64,000 nucleotides of DNA from an uncultured Saprospiraceae bacterium (lineage in GTDB: Bacteria > Bacteroidota > Bacteroidia > Chitinophagales > Saprospiraceae), in the NCBI GenBank assembly GCA_937941765.1, contig CALDGQ010000017.1:124001-188000 (forward strand). Reading direction: 5' to 3'. Position 1 is the stretch's first letter, and every line of letters begins with the position of its first letter. The notes below the pieces were generated by a model. That model was not told the origin of the DNA. It did no database searches and saw nothing but the letters and a program-made list of their open reading frames with translations. Of the stretch, positions 17,438 through 26,077 are shown piece by piece. A program made the position numbers and the translations under genes.

Positions 17438-19297
17438 ATGGCTAAAGGAAAAATTTCAGTTGAAACGGAAAATATATTTCCAATCATCAAACAGTTTCTC
17501 TATTCCGACCAGGAAATCTTCTTGAGAGAACTTATTTCTAACGCAGTAGATGCCACTTCCAAGTTAAAGACCCTTTCTTCTAAAGGTGTTTTTAAAGGTG
17601 AAATGGGCGATTTGAAAATAGAAATCGTTTTAGATGAAGCAGCAAAGACCATCACGATTAAGGATAAAGGAATCGGGATGAATGAAGAGGAGGTAAAAAA
17701 ATACCTGAATCAAGTCGCTTTTTCTAGTGCAGAAGAATTTATCGAAAAATACAAAGGAGATAATAGTATCATAGGACACTTTGGTCTCGGATTTTATTCT
17801 GCTTTTATGGTGGCAGACAAAGTGGAGGTGACCACTAAGTCTTATCAAGGTGGTGATGCTGCAATGTGGATCTGCGAGGGGAATCCTGAATACACCATTA
17901 AGAAAGGAAAGAAAGAAGATCGAGGTACCGATATCGTTTTGCATGTCAGTGATGACAGTAAAGAATTTTTGGACAAAGCAAGAATTCAAGGTCTATTAGA
18001 TAAGTATTGTAAATTCCTTCCTGTTGAGATCAAATTCGGAATGACTACCGATACAACTTATGAAGGTGAAGGGGATGACAAGAAAGAGATCAAAACGGAA
18101 AGAGATAATATTGTCAACAATCCATTACCGGCTTGGAAGAAAAGTCCACGGTCTCTAAAAGATCAAGATTACAAAGATTTTTATAATGAGTTGTATCCTT
18201 ATAGTGCAGAGCCATTATTCTGGATTCATTTGAATATTGACTTCCCGTTCAATCTGACGGGTATTTTGTACTTCCCTAAATTGAGCAACACTTTCGAAGT
18301 TCAAAAAAATAAGATACAACTATATAGTAACCAAGTTTACGTTACCGATGATGTGAAAGAGATTGTACCAGAATTTTTGACGATGCTTCATGGGGTGATT
18401 GATTCTCCGGATATTCCATTGAATGTATCTAGAAGTTATTTACAAAGTGATTCTAATGTTAGAAAAATCACTGGATATATCACGAAGAAGGTAGCAGAAA
18501 AATTGGGCAATATGTTCAAGAAGAAACGTGATGAGTTTACTTCACTTTGGGATGACATCGGTGTTTTTGTAAAATACGGAATGATCTCTGAAGATAAGTT
18601 TGACAAAAAAGCAATCAAATATGCTTTGTTGAAAAACAATGAAGGGAAATATTTCACATTAGATGAGTACAAAGAGAAAATTGAAAAGACTCAAAAAGAC
18701 AAACACGGAAAAACGATTTGCTTATACACTAATGCTCCAGAAGAACACGACAGCTACATTCAAGCCGCAACTAATAAAGGTTATGATGTGGTACACTTCA
18801 ATACCATGATCGACAATCATTGGATGCAACACATCGAAACAAAAGGCGGAAAGGATTTGACTTTTGTGAGAGTAGATTCGGATACACCAGCCAATATTAT
18901 CCAAAAAGATGAGGTAGTTGAATCAGTGATGTCTGACAAAGAGCAAGAAAAAATCAAGGAAGTTTTCACTGCTCAAATTGAAGGCAAAGCAATTGATTTA
19001 AAACCTTTGTCTCCAGATGACCAACCGGTCTTCATTACCAAACCAGAATTCATGAGAAGAATGAAGGAAATGCAAGCGATGCAAGGAATGGATATGGGCA
19101 TGATGCCAGATACTTTTAATGTCGTTGTCAATTCTAATCATCCATTGATTGCTGAAAAGCTATTGAAGATGAAGTCAGGCGATAAGAAAAATAATTTCGT
19201 CAAGCACCTTTATGATTTAGCAAGATTGAATCAAGGTATGTTGAAAGGAGCAGAGATGACGGAATTTATTAATCGTAGTATTTCGCATTTGGAGTAA
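17438..19297 (+). CDS. htpG: Molecular chaperone HtpG (Hsp90)
   Basis: This 619-residue bacterial Hsp90 helps fold client proteins using an N-terminal GHKL ATPase. ATP-site motifs are LISNAVDATSKL (about 32-43), IKDKGIGMNEEEV and GHFGLGFYSAFMVADKVEV (about 114-132). The middle domain holds PLNVSRSYLQSD. The C-terminal dimerisation region ends in a Met-rich stretch, RRMKEMQAMQGMDMGMMPD. The length is usual for HtpG. It is monocistronic, with a sigma-54-like promoter upstream and a hairpin downstream. Confidence 0.97.
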   Translation: MAKGKISVETENIFPIIKQFLYSDQEIFLRELISNAVDATSKLKTLSSKGVFKGEMGDLKIEIVLDEAAKTITIKDKGIGMNEEEVKKYLNQVAFSSAEEFIEKYKGDNSIIGHFGLGFYSAFMVADKVEVTTKSYQGGDAAMWICEGNPEYTIKKGKKEDRGTDIVLHVSDDSKEFLDKARIQGLLDKYCKFLPVEIKFGMTTDTTYEGEGDDKKEIKTERDNIVNNPLPAWKKSPRSLKDQDYKDFYNELYPYSAEPLFWIHLNIDFPFNLTGILYFPKLSNTFEVQKNKIQLYSNQVYVTDDVKEIVPEFLTMLHGVIDSPDIPLNVSRSYLQSDSNVRKITGYITKKVAEKLGNMFKKKRDEFTSLWDDIGVFVKYGMISEDKFDKKAIKYALLKNNEGKYFTLDEYKEKIEKTQKDKHGKTICLYTNAPEEHDSYIQAATNKGYDVVHFNTMIDNHWMQHIETKGGKDLTFVRVDSDTPANIIQKDEVVESVMSDKEQEKIKEVFTAQIEGKAIDLKPLSPDDQPVFITKPEFMRRMKEMQAMQGMDMGMMPDTFNVVVNSNHPLIAEKLLKMKSGDKKNNFVKHLYDLARLNQGMLKGAEMTEFINRSISHLE

Positions 19298-19324
19298 TTG
19301 TAAATTGAAAATGTAAAATTATAA

Positions 19325-19367
19325 ATAGGATCGTTATTGCGTGAGCATGACGGTCCTATTTTCATTT
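19325..19367 (+). terminator. Probable terminator after htpG
   Basis: AAATAGGA-T-CGT pairs with ACG-G-TCCTATTT around a loop, followed by a short T-rich tract. It is weaker than the other terminators here. Confidence 0.5.
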
Positions 19368-19399
19368 AACACCCTCACGTCTTCCCGCCCCAAGGAATC

Positions 19400-20581
19400 C
19401 TAAAGGGATGACACAACCACCAAAGAAGGAAGCCACCTTTCGACCCCAACCCCATCAATCCTCAAATAATAAACCCCTCCAGTCAATTTTCCAAGGTCTA
19501 AAGAAAAGTGAGTATGAGAAATGCGACCAGTCAAAACAACATTCCCCAACAAATCAATTACATTATACATTTCCCCAACCAACTCATCAGAAACATTATT
19601 AATAAAAACAACATCCCGAGCAGGATTTGGATAAATATTCAATTCAGATTTAAAAGATTCATCGGTATTTACAACAAAACAATTACTTTCAAATGTTATC
19701 CTTTCATCAGCAATCAATTCATTTTCAACTGCACTAAAATCATCTGTCACATTTAAATATTCCAACCAAGGAATCAAATAATCAATCATAATTGCTTGTT
19801 GTTCCACTCTAGTCAAAGTGATACCAGTCGAAGCCGCTCCTTCTCCAATGTCGCACAACAAATCTAAATTTGCATAATAACAATGTGCACCTCCTGTGAT
19901 ATTGACGATTGTTTTACAATCAGAATTGAATCCATTATAAATCGGAATATGATGATCTGCAGGTGGTGTGACACCATCTGAAGTTCCCGAAAATATCAAA
20001 CTTGGAACCATTGAGGTAGCAGCACCAGAGATAGCACTTGGCGTCGTTTCAGCTGGTGCTAATCCGATGTATCCATTTATATTGTTGGAATTTGCTAGTG
20101 CTAAAACACCTGCACCACCTCCCATCGAGTGTCCCATCACTACATTTTTTCCACAGACACTATCTTCGAATAAAGCACCAGATGTATTATTCAAACTCAA
20201 CATTTCATCAACCACAAAAGCGAGGTCCATTCCATAATCGCCATGACTGACATTGAAACCAGTTTCTGAATCAACGAATACCATGATATAACCTTCTGGG
20301 ACAAGTGCTTCCCAAATATTCTGATAAGCACCCGACATCATTACAAAACCATGCCCGAATGAAATGACTGGAAAACAATCCACGGCAACTGGAACATCTT
20401 CTCCATTTTGATCGGCTGGATAATAGATTTCTACAGGAATATCTCTGTTATTTCTAGCGGCATCAACAAATGAAAGTGACGTGTGACCAATACTATAATT
20501 TTGAGCAAATAGAATTTGATGAGCAAAAACACAGAAGGAAATAAATATTGTATTTCGAATTAGTTTGAATGAAATAAGCAT
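19400..20581 (-). CDS. Secreted alpha/beta hydrolase with T9SS sorting domain (lipase/cutinase-like)
   Basis: This is a 393-residue exported serine hydrolase. The signal peptide covers about residues 1-26 and ends near FAQ. The catalytic domain has an early oxyanion-type motif (PVISFGHGF), the nucleophile elbow GHSMGGGAG, a candidate Asp in FSGTSDGVTPPADHH and a candidate His in GGAHCYYANLD. This pattern is that of the chlorophyllase, PAF-acetylhydrolase and polyester-hydrolase branch. From about residue 315 a type A T9SS domain follows (LNIYPNPARDVVFINNVS, LTGGVYYLRIDG), so the enzyme should cross the outer membrane. The final residues (ERWLPSLVVVSSL) lack the usual basic tail. The substrate is unknown; esters are likely. 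Confidence 0.75.
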   Translation of the reverse strand: MLISFKLIRNTIFISFCVFAHQILFAQNYSIGHTSLSFVDAARNNRDIPVEIYYPADQNGEDVPVAVDCFPVISFGHGFVMMSGAYQNIWEALVPEGYIMVFVDSETGFNVSHGDYGMDLAFVVDEMLSLNNTSGALFEDSVCGKNVVMGHSMGGGAGVLALANSNNINGYIGLAPAETTPSAISGAATSMVPSLIFSGTSDGVTPPADHHIPIYNGFNSDCKTIVNITGGAHCYYANLDLLCDIGEGAASTGITLTRVEQQAIMIDYLIPWLEYLNVTDDFSAVENELIADERITFESNCFVVNTDESFKSELNIYPNPARDVVFINNVSDELVGEMYNVIDLLGNVVLTGRISHTHFSLDLGKLTGGVYYLRIDGVGVERWLPSLVVVSSL

Positions 20582-20631
20582 AATGAATGTATTTATAAGT
20601 TGAGTTGTATAAAAGTACTCATTCTAAAAAC

Positions 20632-20669
20632 AAAAACGTCCTCATGTGCATGCACATGAGGACGTTTTT
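20632..20669. terminator. Perfect palindromic terminator
   Basis: AAAAACGTC-CTCATGTGCA is followed directly by its exact complement and ends in TTTTT. It lies 31 bp after the stop codon of the leftward PDZ gene and would end that transcript before the hydrolase gene. Confidence 0.8.
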
Positions 20670-20699
20670 CGTGGATTTCTAATCTAGTGTCAAGAGCAC

Positions 20700-22295
20700 T
20701 TACTGCTTATTAAAAATAATCTTTTCTGTAAACGTCTTATCATTTTGAGAAATACTTAAAATATAAACCCCTTCCGGATTTCCTGTCAAGTCAATTTCTT
20801 TGGAATAGCTACCATCAAAATCAGGATTGATTTCTGAAAAGATAGCTCTACCTGTAACATCAATCAATTCAATAGTTGTCGCTTCTTGATTATCGATTGC
20901 AAATTTTACAGTAATTATTCCATCAGTAGGATTAGGGAAAATTTCGATTGAATTCAGATTTAAAAATGAAATCGGATTGTTATTTTCAACTGCTTCTTCA
21001 ATGATTTCTTTCCCGTTTTCTAATTTCTTTTTTCGAATGATGACCTTCTTTTCAACTCTATTGTTTTGAGGAGTAGCGCCACTGCAACAACCCTTTGATT
21101 TCCTTACTGTTTTTGTGAAAGTAACTTTCTTTTTATTCTTTGAACTACCGTTTACCCAGTGAATTTTTGCTTCATCTCCTATTTTGTAAGCACCAATCGC
21201 ATCAATCAATTCATCTTCATTCTGGATTTTTGTCTTACCTACTTTTGTTATGACGTCACCTGCTTTCATTCCAGCTTTTTCTGCAACAGAACCTTTTACA
21301 ATATCAGAAACTTTTGCACCTTCAAAATCTCCATTTTCTAAATAAACTCCTAAACGTGCTTTGTCATCATCAACTTTCTTTGTACAACAGCCAACTGGTT
21401 TTTCACCACCCTCACAACATCCCGCTGGCCATGTGCTAGGATTGTTAGGATCGCAACTTGAAAATTTTCTTTTCTTGGACTGATGATTATTTTTTCTTGG
21501 ACCAGTTAAGGTTGCTTCTGTAGTTTGTACATCCCCTGCTCTTGTATAGTTAATTTTTACAACATCTCCTGGCTCATAAGTGGATAATACTTTTACAAGT
21601 GAATTGAAATCAGCTACTTTTTTCCCATCAATTGTGTTCATCCGATCTCCATTCTTCAATCCAGCTTTTTCAGCAGCGCTGTCTTTTACGACTTGAATAA
21701 GGATACCTTCAGAATTATTATTAGCATCAGGCGAAGTTTTAGGACTTACATATACACCCAAAAACGCTTTGTTAGAAGGAGTGTTCTTATACATCTTTTT
21801 GATGCGCATTTTTTGGTGAGGATTTTCTCCATTTTCACTCTCATTCAATAAATCATCGAGATCTATATCAGTACCTTCCAACGCTTCCTCCAATTTTTTT
21901 CTGGTCTCCGCATCCAGTTCGTCAATATCCATATCAATGATCGTCATTTGAGTTTCATTTCCCTCCATGTCAATGGTAATCGTTTTTTCTTCTTCTACCC
22001 TTTCGTTTCCGTTATTTCCATCTTCAATTTCTACATTGACATCCACTTGAAGATTTTCTACATCCAGATCTGCTAACATTGCATCGATTTCAGATTGTAT
22101 GTTTTCTTCATCTACTTCATCACCTTGTCTGACAATCTTATGCGTTGTTTGATTTCCTTCTTGGTCAACAGCAACAATTGTAATCGTCATTGTTTTAGTG
22201 GCATCACTTTGTGCAAATAATGAAGTAGTGCAAAAGCTTAACGCAAATATCACTATCAAGGTGAAAATTTTGTATAGTCGATTTTGATGTTTCAT
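20700..22295 (-). CDS. Exported two-PDZ-domain protein with Cys pairs and T9SS sorting domain
   Basis: This 531-residue protein has a signal peptide (about 1-28, ending LFAQ) and an acidic N-terminal region. PDZ domain 1 covers about 176-262 (LIQVVKDSAAEKAGLKNGDR) and PDZ domain 2 about 309-395 (VKGSVAEKAGMKAGDVITKV). Between them lies a Cys-rich segment with two CC pairs (GCCEGG, GCCTKK), and a third CC (KGCCSG) follows PDZ 2. The C-terminus is a type A T9SS domain (IEIFPNPTDGIITVKFAI, NPEGVYILSIS). There is no protease domain, so it probably acts as a binding or scaffold protein at the cell surface. It is divergent from the histidine kinase gene across 277 bp. The function is not known. Confidence 0.7.
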   Translation of the reverse strand: MKHQNRLYKIFTLIVIFALSFCTTSLFAQSDATKTMTITIVAVDQEGNQTTHKIVRQGDEVDEENIQSEIDAMLADLDVENLQVDVNVEIEDGNNGNERVEEEKTITIDMEGNETQMTIIDMDIDELDAETRKKLEEALEGTDIDLDDLLNESENGENPHQKMRIKKMYKNTPSNKAFLGVYVSPKTSPDANNNSEGILIQVVKDSAAEKAGLKNGDRMNTIDGKKVADFNSLVKVLSTYEPGDVVKINYTRAGDVQTTEATLTGPRKNNHQSKKRKFSSCDPNNPSTWPAGCCEGGEKPVGCCTKKVDDDKARLGVYLENGDFEGAKVSDIVKGSVAEKAGMKAGDVITKVGKTKIQNEDELIDAIGAYKIGDEAKIHWVNGSSKNKKKVTFTKTVRKSKGCCSGATPQNNRVEKKVIIRKKKLENGKEIIEEAVENNNPISFLNLNSIEIFPNPTDGIITVKFAIDNQEATTIELIDVTGRAIFSEINPDFDGSYSKEIDLTGNPEGVYILSISQNDKTFTEKIIFNKQ

Positions 22296-22572
22296 GATCT
22301 ATATTTAAATAATAAAATGAGTGAATTAAGCAATTTGATTGCACCTAAAATTACGGCAGAATGTTTTATTTCTCGGTTAATTAAACGTTAAAGAGCTGTT
22401 AAACGAACCTGATACGATAATCTTGGGTTAAATTCATACCAGCTTACTCTATTTTTTTCGAAGGCTTATCTCGGCTAACTCGAAAACGAAAAGCAATCTA
22501 CAACAAAGTGTACTTGCGTATCGTTTATAAAAGATACAACAAATTTCCCACCAGTAAAAGCGTTGATGCTAA

Positions 22573-24072
22573 ATGAATAAAAAAGCGATTTGGGTTATCA
22601 TTGGTCTTATGACCGCAGCACTTATAGGAATCATCTGGTTGCAGATGTACTGGATTACTGGTACTATCAAATTAAATGAATCGCAATTTGACAAAAATGT
22701 TTTTGAAGCACTAAATCGGGTTGTTGAAAAAGTACAATACGATGAACCTTCAGCTGTTTTAGATTTGCTAAATCCGACAAATGAATCTGCAATATATACC
22801 CAGCAAATTAGTCAACGAACCACAAAAGATAAACAAACAATTGCAGTAGACTATTCCATTACTCAATTATTTGAAAAAACAGAAGCCGTAAAAGGTCATG
22901 CCTCCGATTGTGATTGTGATGAATGTCGTTACAAACGTAAAAAAGATTTACTAGAATACTCATTGGTCAACAGATTGTTATTACCCAAAGCAATTGAAGA
23001 AAGAATAAACATCGAACGGCTCTCAAAGTTGCTTAGACAAGAATTTGCCAATCGAGGAATCAATCAAAAATATGACTTCGGTGTTTTTTCAAATACCAAA
23101 AAGAGTTTTGTTATTATCAATGATATCTATGTTGTGGAAGATGATAGTCCAACGGTATTAGGTGATGGAAGTAGTTTGGATAACTCAGATTATAGAGTCC
23201 AGTTATTTCCGGAAGAATTGGTACCTCCTGGTTTTTTAATGATTAACTTCCCCAACAAATCCAGTATCTTCTGGAATTCTGTGTGGAAAGTTTTGGCCGC
23301 ATCTATCTTGTTTACAAGTATCATTTTATTTTGCTTTGCTTATACGATCCAAGTAATTTTTAGGCAGAAAAAAGTCGGTGAAATGAAAACGGATTTTATC
23401 AATAATATGACGCATGAGTTCAAAACACCCATTGCAACGATTTCATTAGCAGCTGATTCTATTATCAGTCCTAAAATTTCCGCCGAACCTGAAAAAGTGA
23501 GAAGATTTGCTGATATCATTAAGCAAGAAAACAAGCGTATGAATAATCAGGTGGAAAAAGTGCTTCAAATGGCACTTTTAGATAAAAATGATTTCACTTT
23601 GAAACTAACCGATGTGGACATGCATACGTTAATAGAGCAAGCGGCACGTAATCTGATGCTAGCAGTGGAAAAGAAGCAGGGAACTGTGTCTACACATTTA
23701 AAAGCAAATAGAAGTATTATAAAAGGTGATGTCACACATATTTCCAATGTTATCAACAATCTAATGGAAAATGCCAATAAATATTCACCTAATAAACCCG
23801 AAATTTCTGTGCATACACGCAATGTTGCAAATGGAATTGAAGTTATAGTCCAAGACAAAGGAATTGGAATGAATAAAGAGGCGAAAAAACACATTTTTGA
23901 TAAATTCTATCGCGTTCATACCGGTAATTTACATGATGTGAAAGGTTTTGGATTAGGTTTAAGTTATGTGAAAGCGATGTTAACAGCTCATAAAGGAGAA
24001 ATTGAAGTGAAAAGTGAATTAGGGAAAGGAAGTAGTTTTATTCTAACATTCCCTTTTGAAGTGGAATTATGA
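22573..24072 (+). CDS. Membrane sensor histidine kinase (RprX-like)
   Basis: This 499-residue kinase has two membrane helices, about 7-27 and 237-259. Between them lies a ~210-residue extracytoplasmic sensor domain with an unusual Cys cluster, DCDCDECRYKRKK, near residue 115. The cytoplasmic part has a HisKA domain with the phospho-accepting H281 (NNMTHEFKTPIATISLAAD) and a GHKL ATPase with N box NNLMENANKYS, G1 VQDKGIGM and G2 GFGLGLSYV. The response regulator gene follows 91 bp downstream, so they form a two-component system. It is similar in layout to the Bacteroides RprX kinase. The clustered Cys and Asp residues suggest metal or redox sensing, but this is an inference. Confidence 0.85.
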   Translation: MNKKAIWVIIGLMTAALIGIIWLQMYWITGTIKLNESQFDKNVFEALNRVVEKVQYDEPSAVLDLLNPTNESAIYTQQISQRTTKDKQTIAVDYSITQLFEKTEAVKGHASDCDCDECRYKRKKDLLEYSLVNRLLLPKAIEERINIERLSKLLRQEFANRGINQKYDFGVFSNTKKSFVIINDIYVVEDDSPTVLGDGSSLDNSDYRVQLFPEELVPPGFLMINFPNKSSIFWNSVWKVLAASILFTSIILFCFAYTIQVIFRQKKVGEMKTDFINNMTHEFKTPIATISLAADSIISPKISAEPEKVRRFADIIKQENKRMNNQVEKVLQMALLDKNDFTLKLTDVDMHTLIEQAARNLMLAVEKKQGTVSTHLKANRSIIKGDVTHISNVINNLMENANKYSPNKPEISVHTRNVANGIEVIVQDKGIGMNKEAKKHIFDKFYRVHTGNLHDVKGFGLGLSYVKAMLTAHKGEIEVKSELGKGSSFILTFPFEVEL

Positions 24073-24163
24073 CCTGTTCGTCTATTACTTTAACATTTTA
24101 TGTTAAAATTTCATATATTGATTTAAAATAAACCTCTTAAAATAATTAGTAAACTCTATTACA

Positions 24164-24919
24164 ATGACAACGAAAAGCAACAAAATTCTTCTAGTTGAAG
24201 ACGATCAAAATTTTGGCGATGTGTTGCGCTCTTATCTAGAAATGAATGAGTTTCATGTCACCCTTGCAACGGATGGGGAAGCAGGTCTCGAAAGCTACAA
24301 AAAAGGCGTTTTCGATTTATGCATCCTCGATGTCATGATGCCCAAAAAAGATGGATTCACGCTGGCAAAAGAAATCAGAGAAAAGGATGGCGAAATGCCT
24401 ATCATTTTTCTGACTGCTAAAGCCATGAAAGAAGACGTAATTCAAGGTTTCAAAATGGGTGCTGATGACTACATGACCAAACCATTCAATTCTGAAGAAT
24501 TGCTCCAACGGATTCAAGCAGTTTTGCGCAGAAGTTCTAAAAAAGATGATCCAAGAGAAGAAATTAAAGAATTCGATTTGGGAAGATTTCACTTCAACTT
24601 TCCACTTCGTATCTTAAGTTTTGACGGTGGAATGACGGAAGAAAATCGCTCTAAGCTTTCACCAAAAGAAGCGCAACTACTTCGCATGTTTGCGATGTAC
24701 AAAAATGATATTCTTCCAAGGTCAGAAGCCTTGACTAAAATTTGGGGCGAAGACAATTATTTCACCGCTAGAAGTATGGATGTGTTTGTAACCAAACTCA
24801 GAAAATATTTGAAGCGTGATGAAAATATTGAAATTGTCAATATCCACGGAAACGGATTTCAATTGTTAGTAAAAAATACGGAGGAACAACCTTCTCCATC
24901 TAATGAAACACAAGTTTAG
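24164..24919 (+). CDS. OmpR/PhoB-family response regulator (RprY-like)
   Basis: This 251-residue regulator pairs with the upstream kinase. The receiver domain (about 1-125) has the acidic pair E12-D13-D14, the phospho-acceptor D56 in CILDVMMPKKDG, the conserved Thr in IIFLTAKAM and the Lys in DDYMTKPF. The winged-helix DNA-binding domain (about 140-240) shows LSPKEAQLLRMFAMYKND, SMDVFVTKLRKYLKRD and IVNIHGNGFQLL. The target promoters are unknown; the divergent PDZ gene upstream of the kinase is a natural candidate. Confidence 0.9.
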   Translation: MTTKSNKILLVEDDQNFGDVLRSYLEMNEFHVTLATDGEAGLESYKKGVFDLCILDVMMPKKDGFTLAKEIREKDGEMPIIFLTAKAMKEDVIQGFKMGADDYMTKPFNSEELLQRIQAVLRRSSKKDDPREEIKEFDLGRFHFNFPLRILSFDGGMTEENRSKLSPKEAQLLRMFAMYKNDILPRSEALTKIWGEDNYFTARSMDVFVTKLRKYLKRDENIEIVNIHGNGFQLLVKNTEEQPSPSNETQV

Positions 24920-24947
24920 AAGAAAATCTAAGCTCAAAAAAATAATA

Positions 24948-24982
24948 AGACCCGCTTCAATTTTGGAGTGGGTCTTTTTTTG
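24948..24982 (+). terminator. Intrinsic terminator after the response regulator
   Basis: AAGACCCGCTTCAA pairs with its near complement AGTGGGTCTT (one G-T pair) and runs into seven T. Confidence 0.85.
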
Positions 24983-25169
24983 TTTTTGTGATAAAATAAA
25001 GATCAACTGAAATTCATGGCACATTTTATGCCTTTATAATGTTATAATCTCATTTTCTATGACTCCTCAATAGAAACTATCATTTATAATTTCCTCAAAA
25101 TAAATGATTTAAATCCCTTCATTAATTTCTCCTCCCAATTATTATTAATCACAATCAATCAAATTTATT

Positions 25170-25841
25170 ATGAATACCAAGATGACGATTCTAGTATTTT
25201 TATTTTTAAGCGCACTAACTTTTACGATCAATGCTCAATCAGAATCAAGTCTGATTGGAACCTGGGAATTACTACCTGATGAAGGAAAAGATCTTTGCGA
25301 AAACGATGTCAAAATTGAATTGAATGCCAATCGTACGGCTTCTATTATTACCGGCGGAAGCGATATGGCCAAGTGTAGAGAAAATAGAGACGAATTTTCT
25401 AAATGGAAATATGAAATTGTAGAAGGTGAAAAGGAGGTAATTTCCCATCAAGAAAGAGCACAGCAAAGAGCGGACTGGAAAAAAAAGCAAGCACAATATG
25501 CTGCTGAAGATGCAGAGAGAAAAGAGAAAAAAGCAGACCGCAAAGAAAAGAAGAAGAACAAAGTAAAAAAGGAGAAAAAAGGTTTTTTAAAAACAATGAC
25601 AAGCACCGCAGATAGATTGAGTAGTGTCTCTGAAAGAACAACCTCAAAGCTTGATCGTTTTGATGAAAAAACTACTGTGTACAAAGATAATTCAAAGAAA
25701 ATTCTAGGCCTAAAGGGAGATATGGATGAAACTTATTTTCAAATTCTAGAATTTGATGATCAATTGATGAAAGTGAAAGCTGAAGTGAGAACCTTAGATT
25801 CAACCAGCTCAAAAGTATTGACGTTTAGTAGAATTCGATAA
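25170..25841 (+). CDS. Exported lipocalin-like hypothetical protein with Lys/Glu-rich insert
   Basis: This is a 223-residue protein with a signal peptide (about 1-22, ending INAQ). The start of the mature part, SSLIGTWELLPDEGKDLC, followed by alternating polar and hydrophobic strands and ending SSKVLTFSRIR, resembles small lipocalin-like Bacteroidota proteins that open with GTW. A strongly charged helix (about 88-140, rich in K, E and R, for example AERKEKKADRKEKKKNK) is inserted in the middle; it would be a long single helix or coiled coil. It is flanked by terminators and stands alone. The function is not recognised. Confidence 0.6.
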   Translation: MNTKMTILVFLFLSALTFTINAQSESSLIGTWELLPDEGKDLCENDVKIELNANRTASIITGGSDMAKCRENRDEFSKWKYEIVEGEKEVISHQERAQQRADWKKKQAQYAAEDAERKEKKADRKEKKKNKVKKEKKGFLKTMTSTADRLSSVSERTTSKLDRFDEKTTVYKDNSKKILGLKGDMDETYFQILEFDDQLMKVKAEVRTLDSTSSKVLTFSRIR

Positions 25842-25884
25842 TGGGCTCAAGTCTTTTTTTGAGTATTGTTCTCTATAAAAATGG

Positions 25885-25920
25885 AAAACCCTTTCGCGAT
25901 TGCTCGCGAAAGGGTTTTTT
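25885..25920. terminator. Bidirectional terminator
   Basis: AAAACCCTTTCGCGA pairs with TCGCGAAAGGGTTTT around a four-base loop. It can end the lipocalin-like gene transcript (T6 on plus) and the leftward tRNA-Gln transcript (A-rich on plus, so a T-run on minus). Confidence 0.85.
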
Positions 25921-25923
25921 AAG

Positions 25924-25994
25924 TTGACCTACAAGGACTCGAACCTTGAACGACTGGACCAAAACCAGCTGTGTTACCATTACACCATAGGTCA
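25924..25994 (-). tRNA. tRNA-Gln (anticodon TTG)
   Basis: A 71-base cloverleaf is complete: acceptor TGACCTA/TAGGTCA, anticodon stem GCTGG/CCAGT around loop TTTTGGT (anticodon TTG), T-arm CAAGG/CCTTG with loop TTCGAGT, discriminator A. CCA is not encoded. Confidence 0.95.
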
Positions 25995-26020
25995 ATACCA
26001 TTGCTTCTTAGGAAGCGACG

Positions 26021-26028
26021 CAAATTTA
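26021..26028 (-). promoter_or_regulatory. Promoter of tRNA-Gln
   Basis: On the minus strand TAAATTTG (TAnnTTTG) lies 26 bp upstream of the tRNA. TTTA stands 19 bp further upstream where the TTTG -33 box is expected. Confidence 0.5.
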
Positions 26029-26077
26029 TAACAATTATGTGATATAGTAAAGTTCTAATACGAGGATAAATGTTTTT

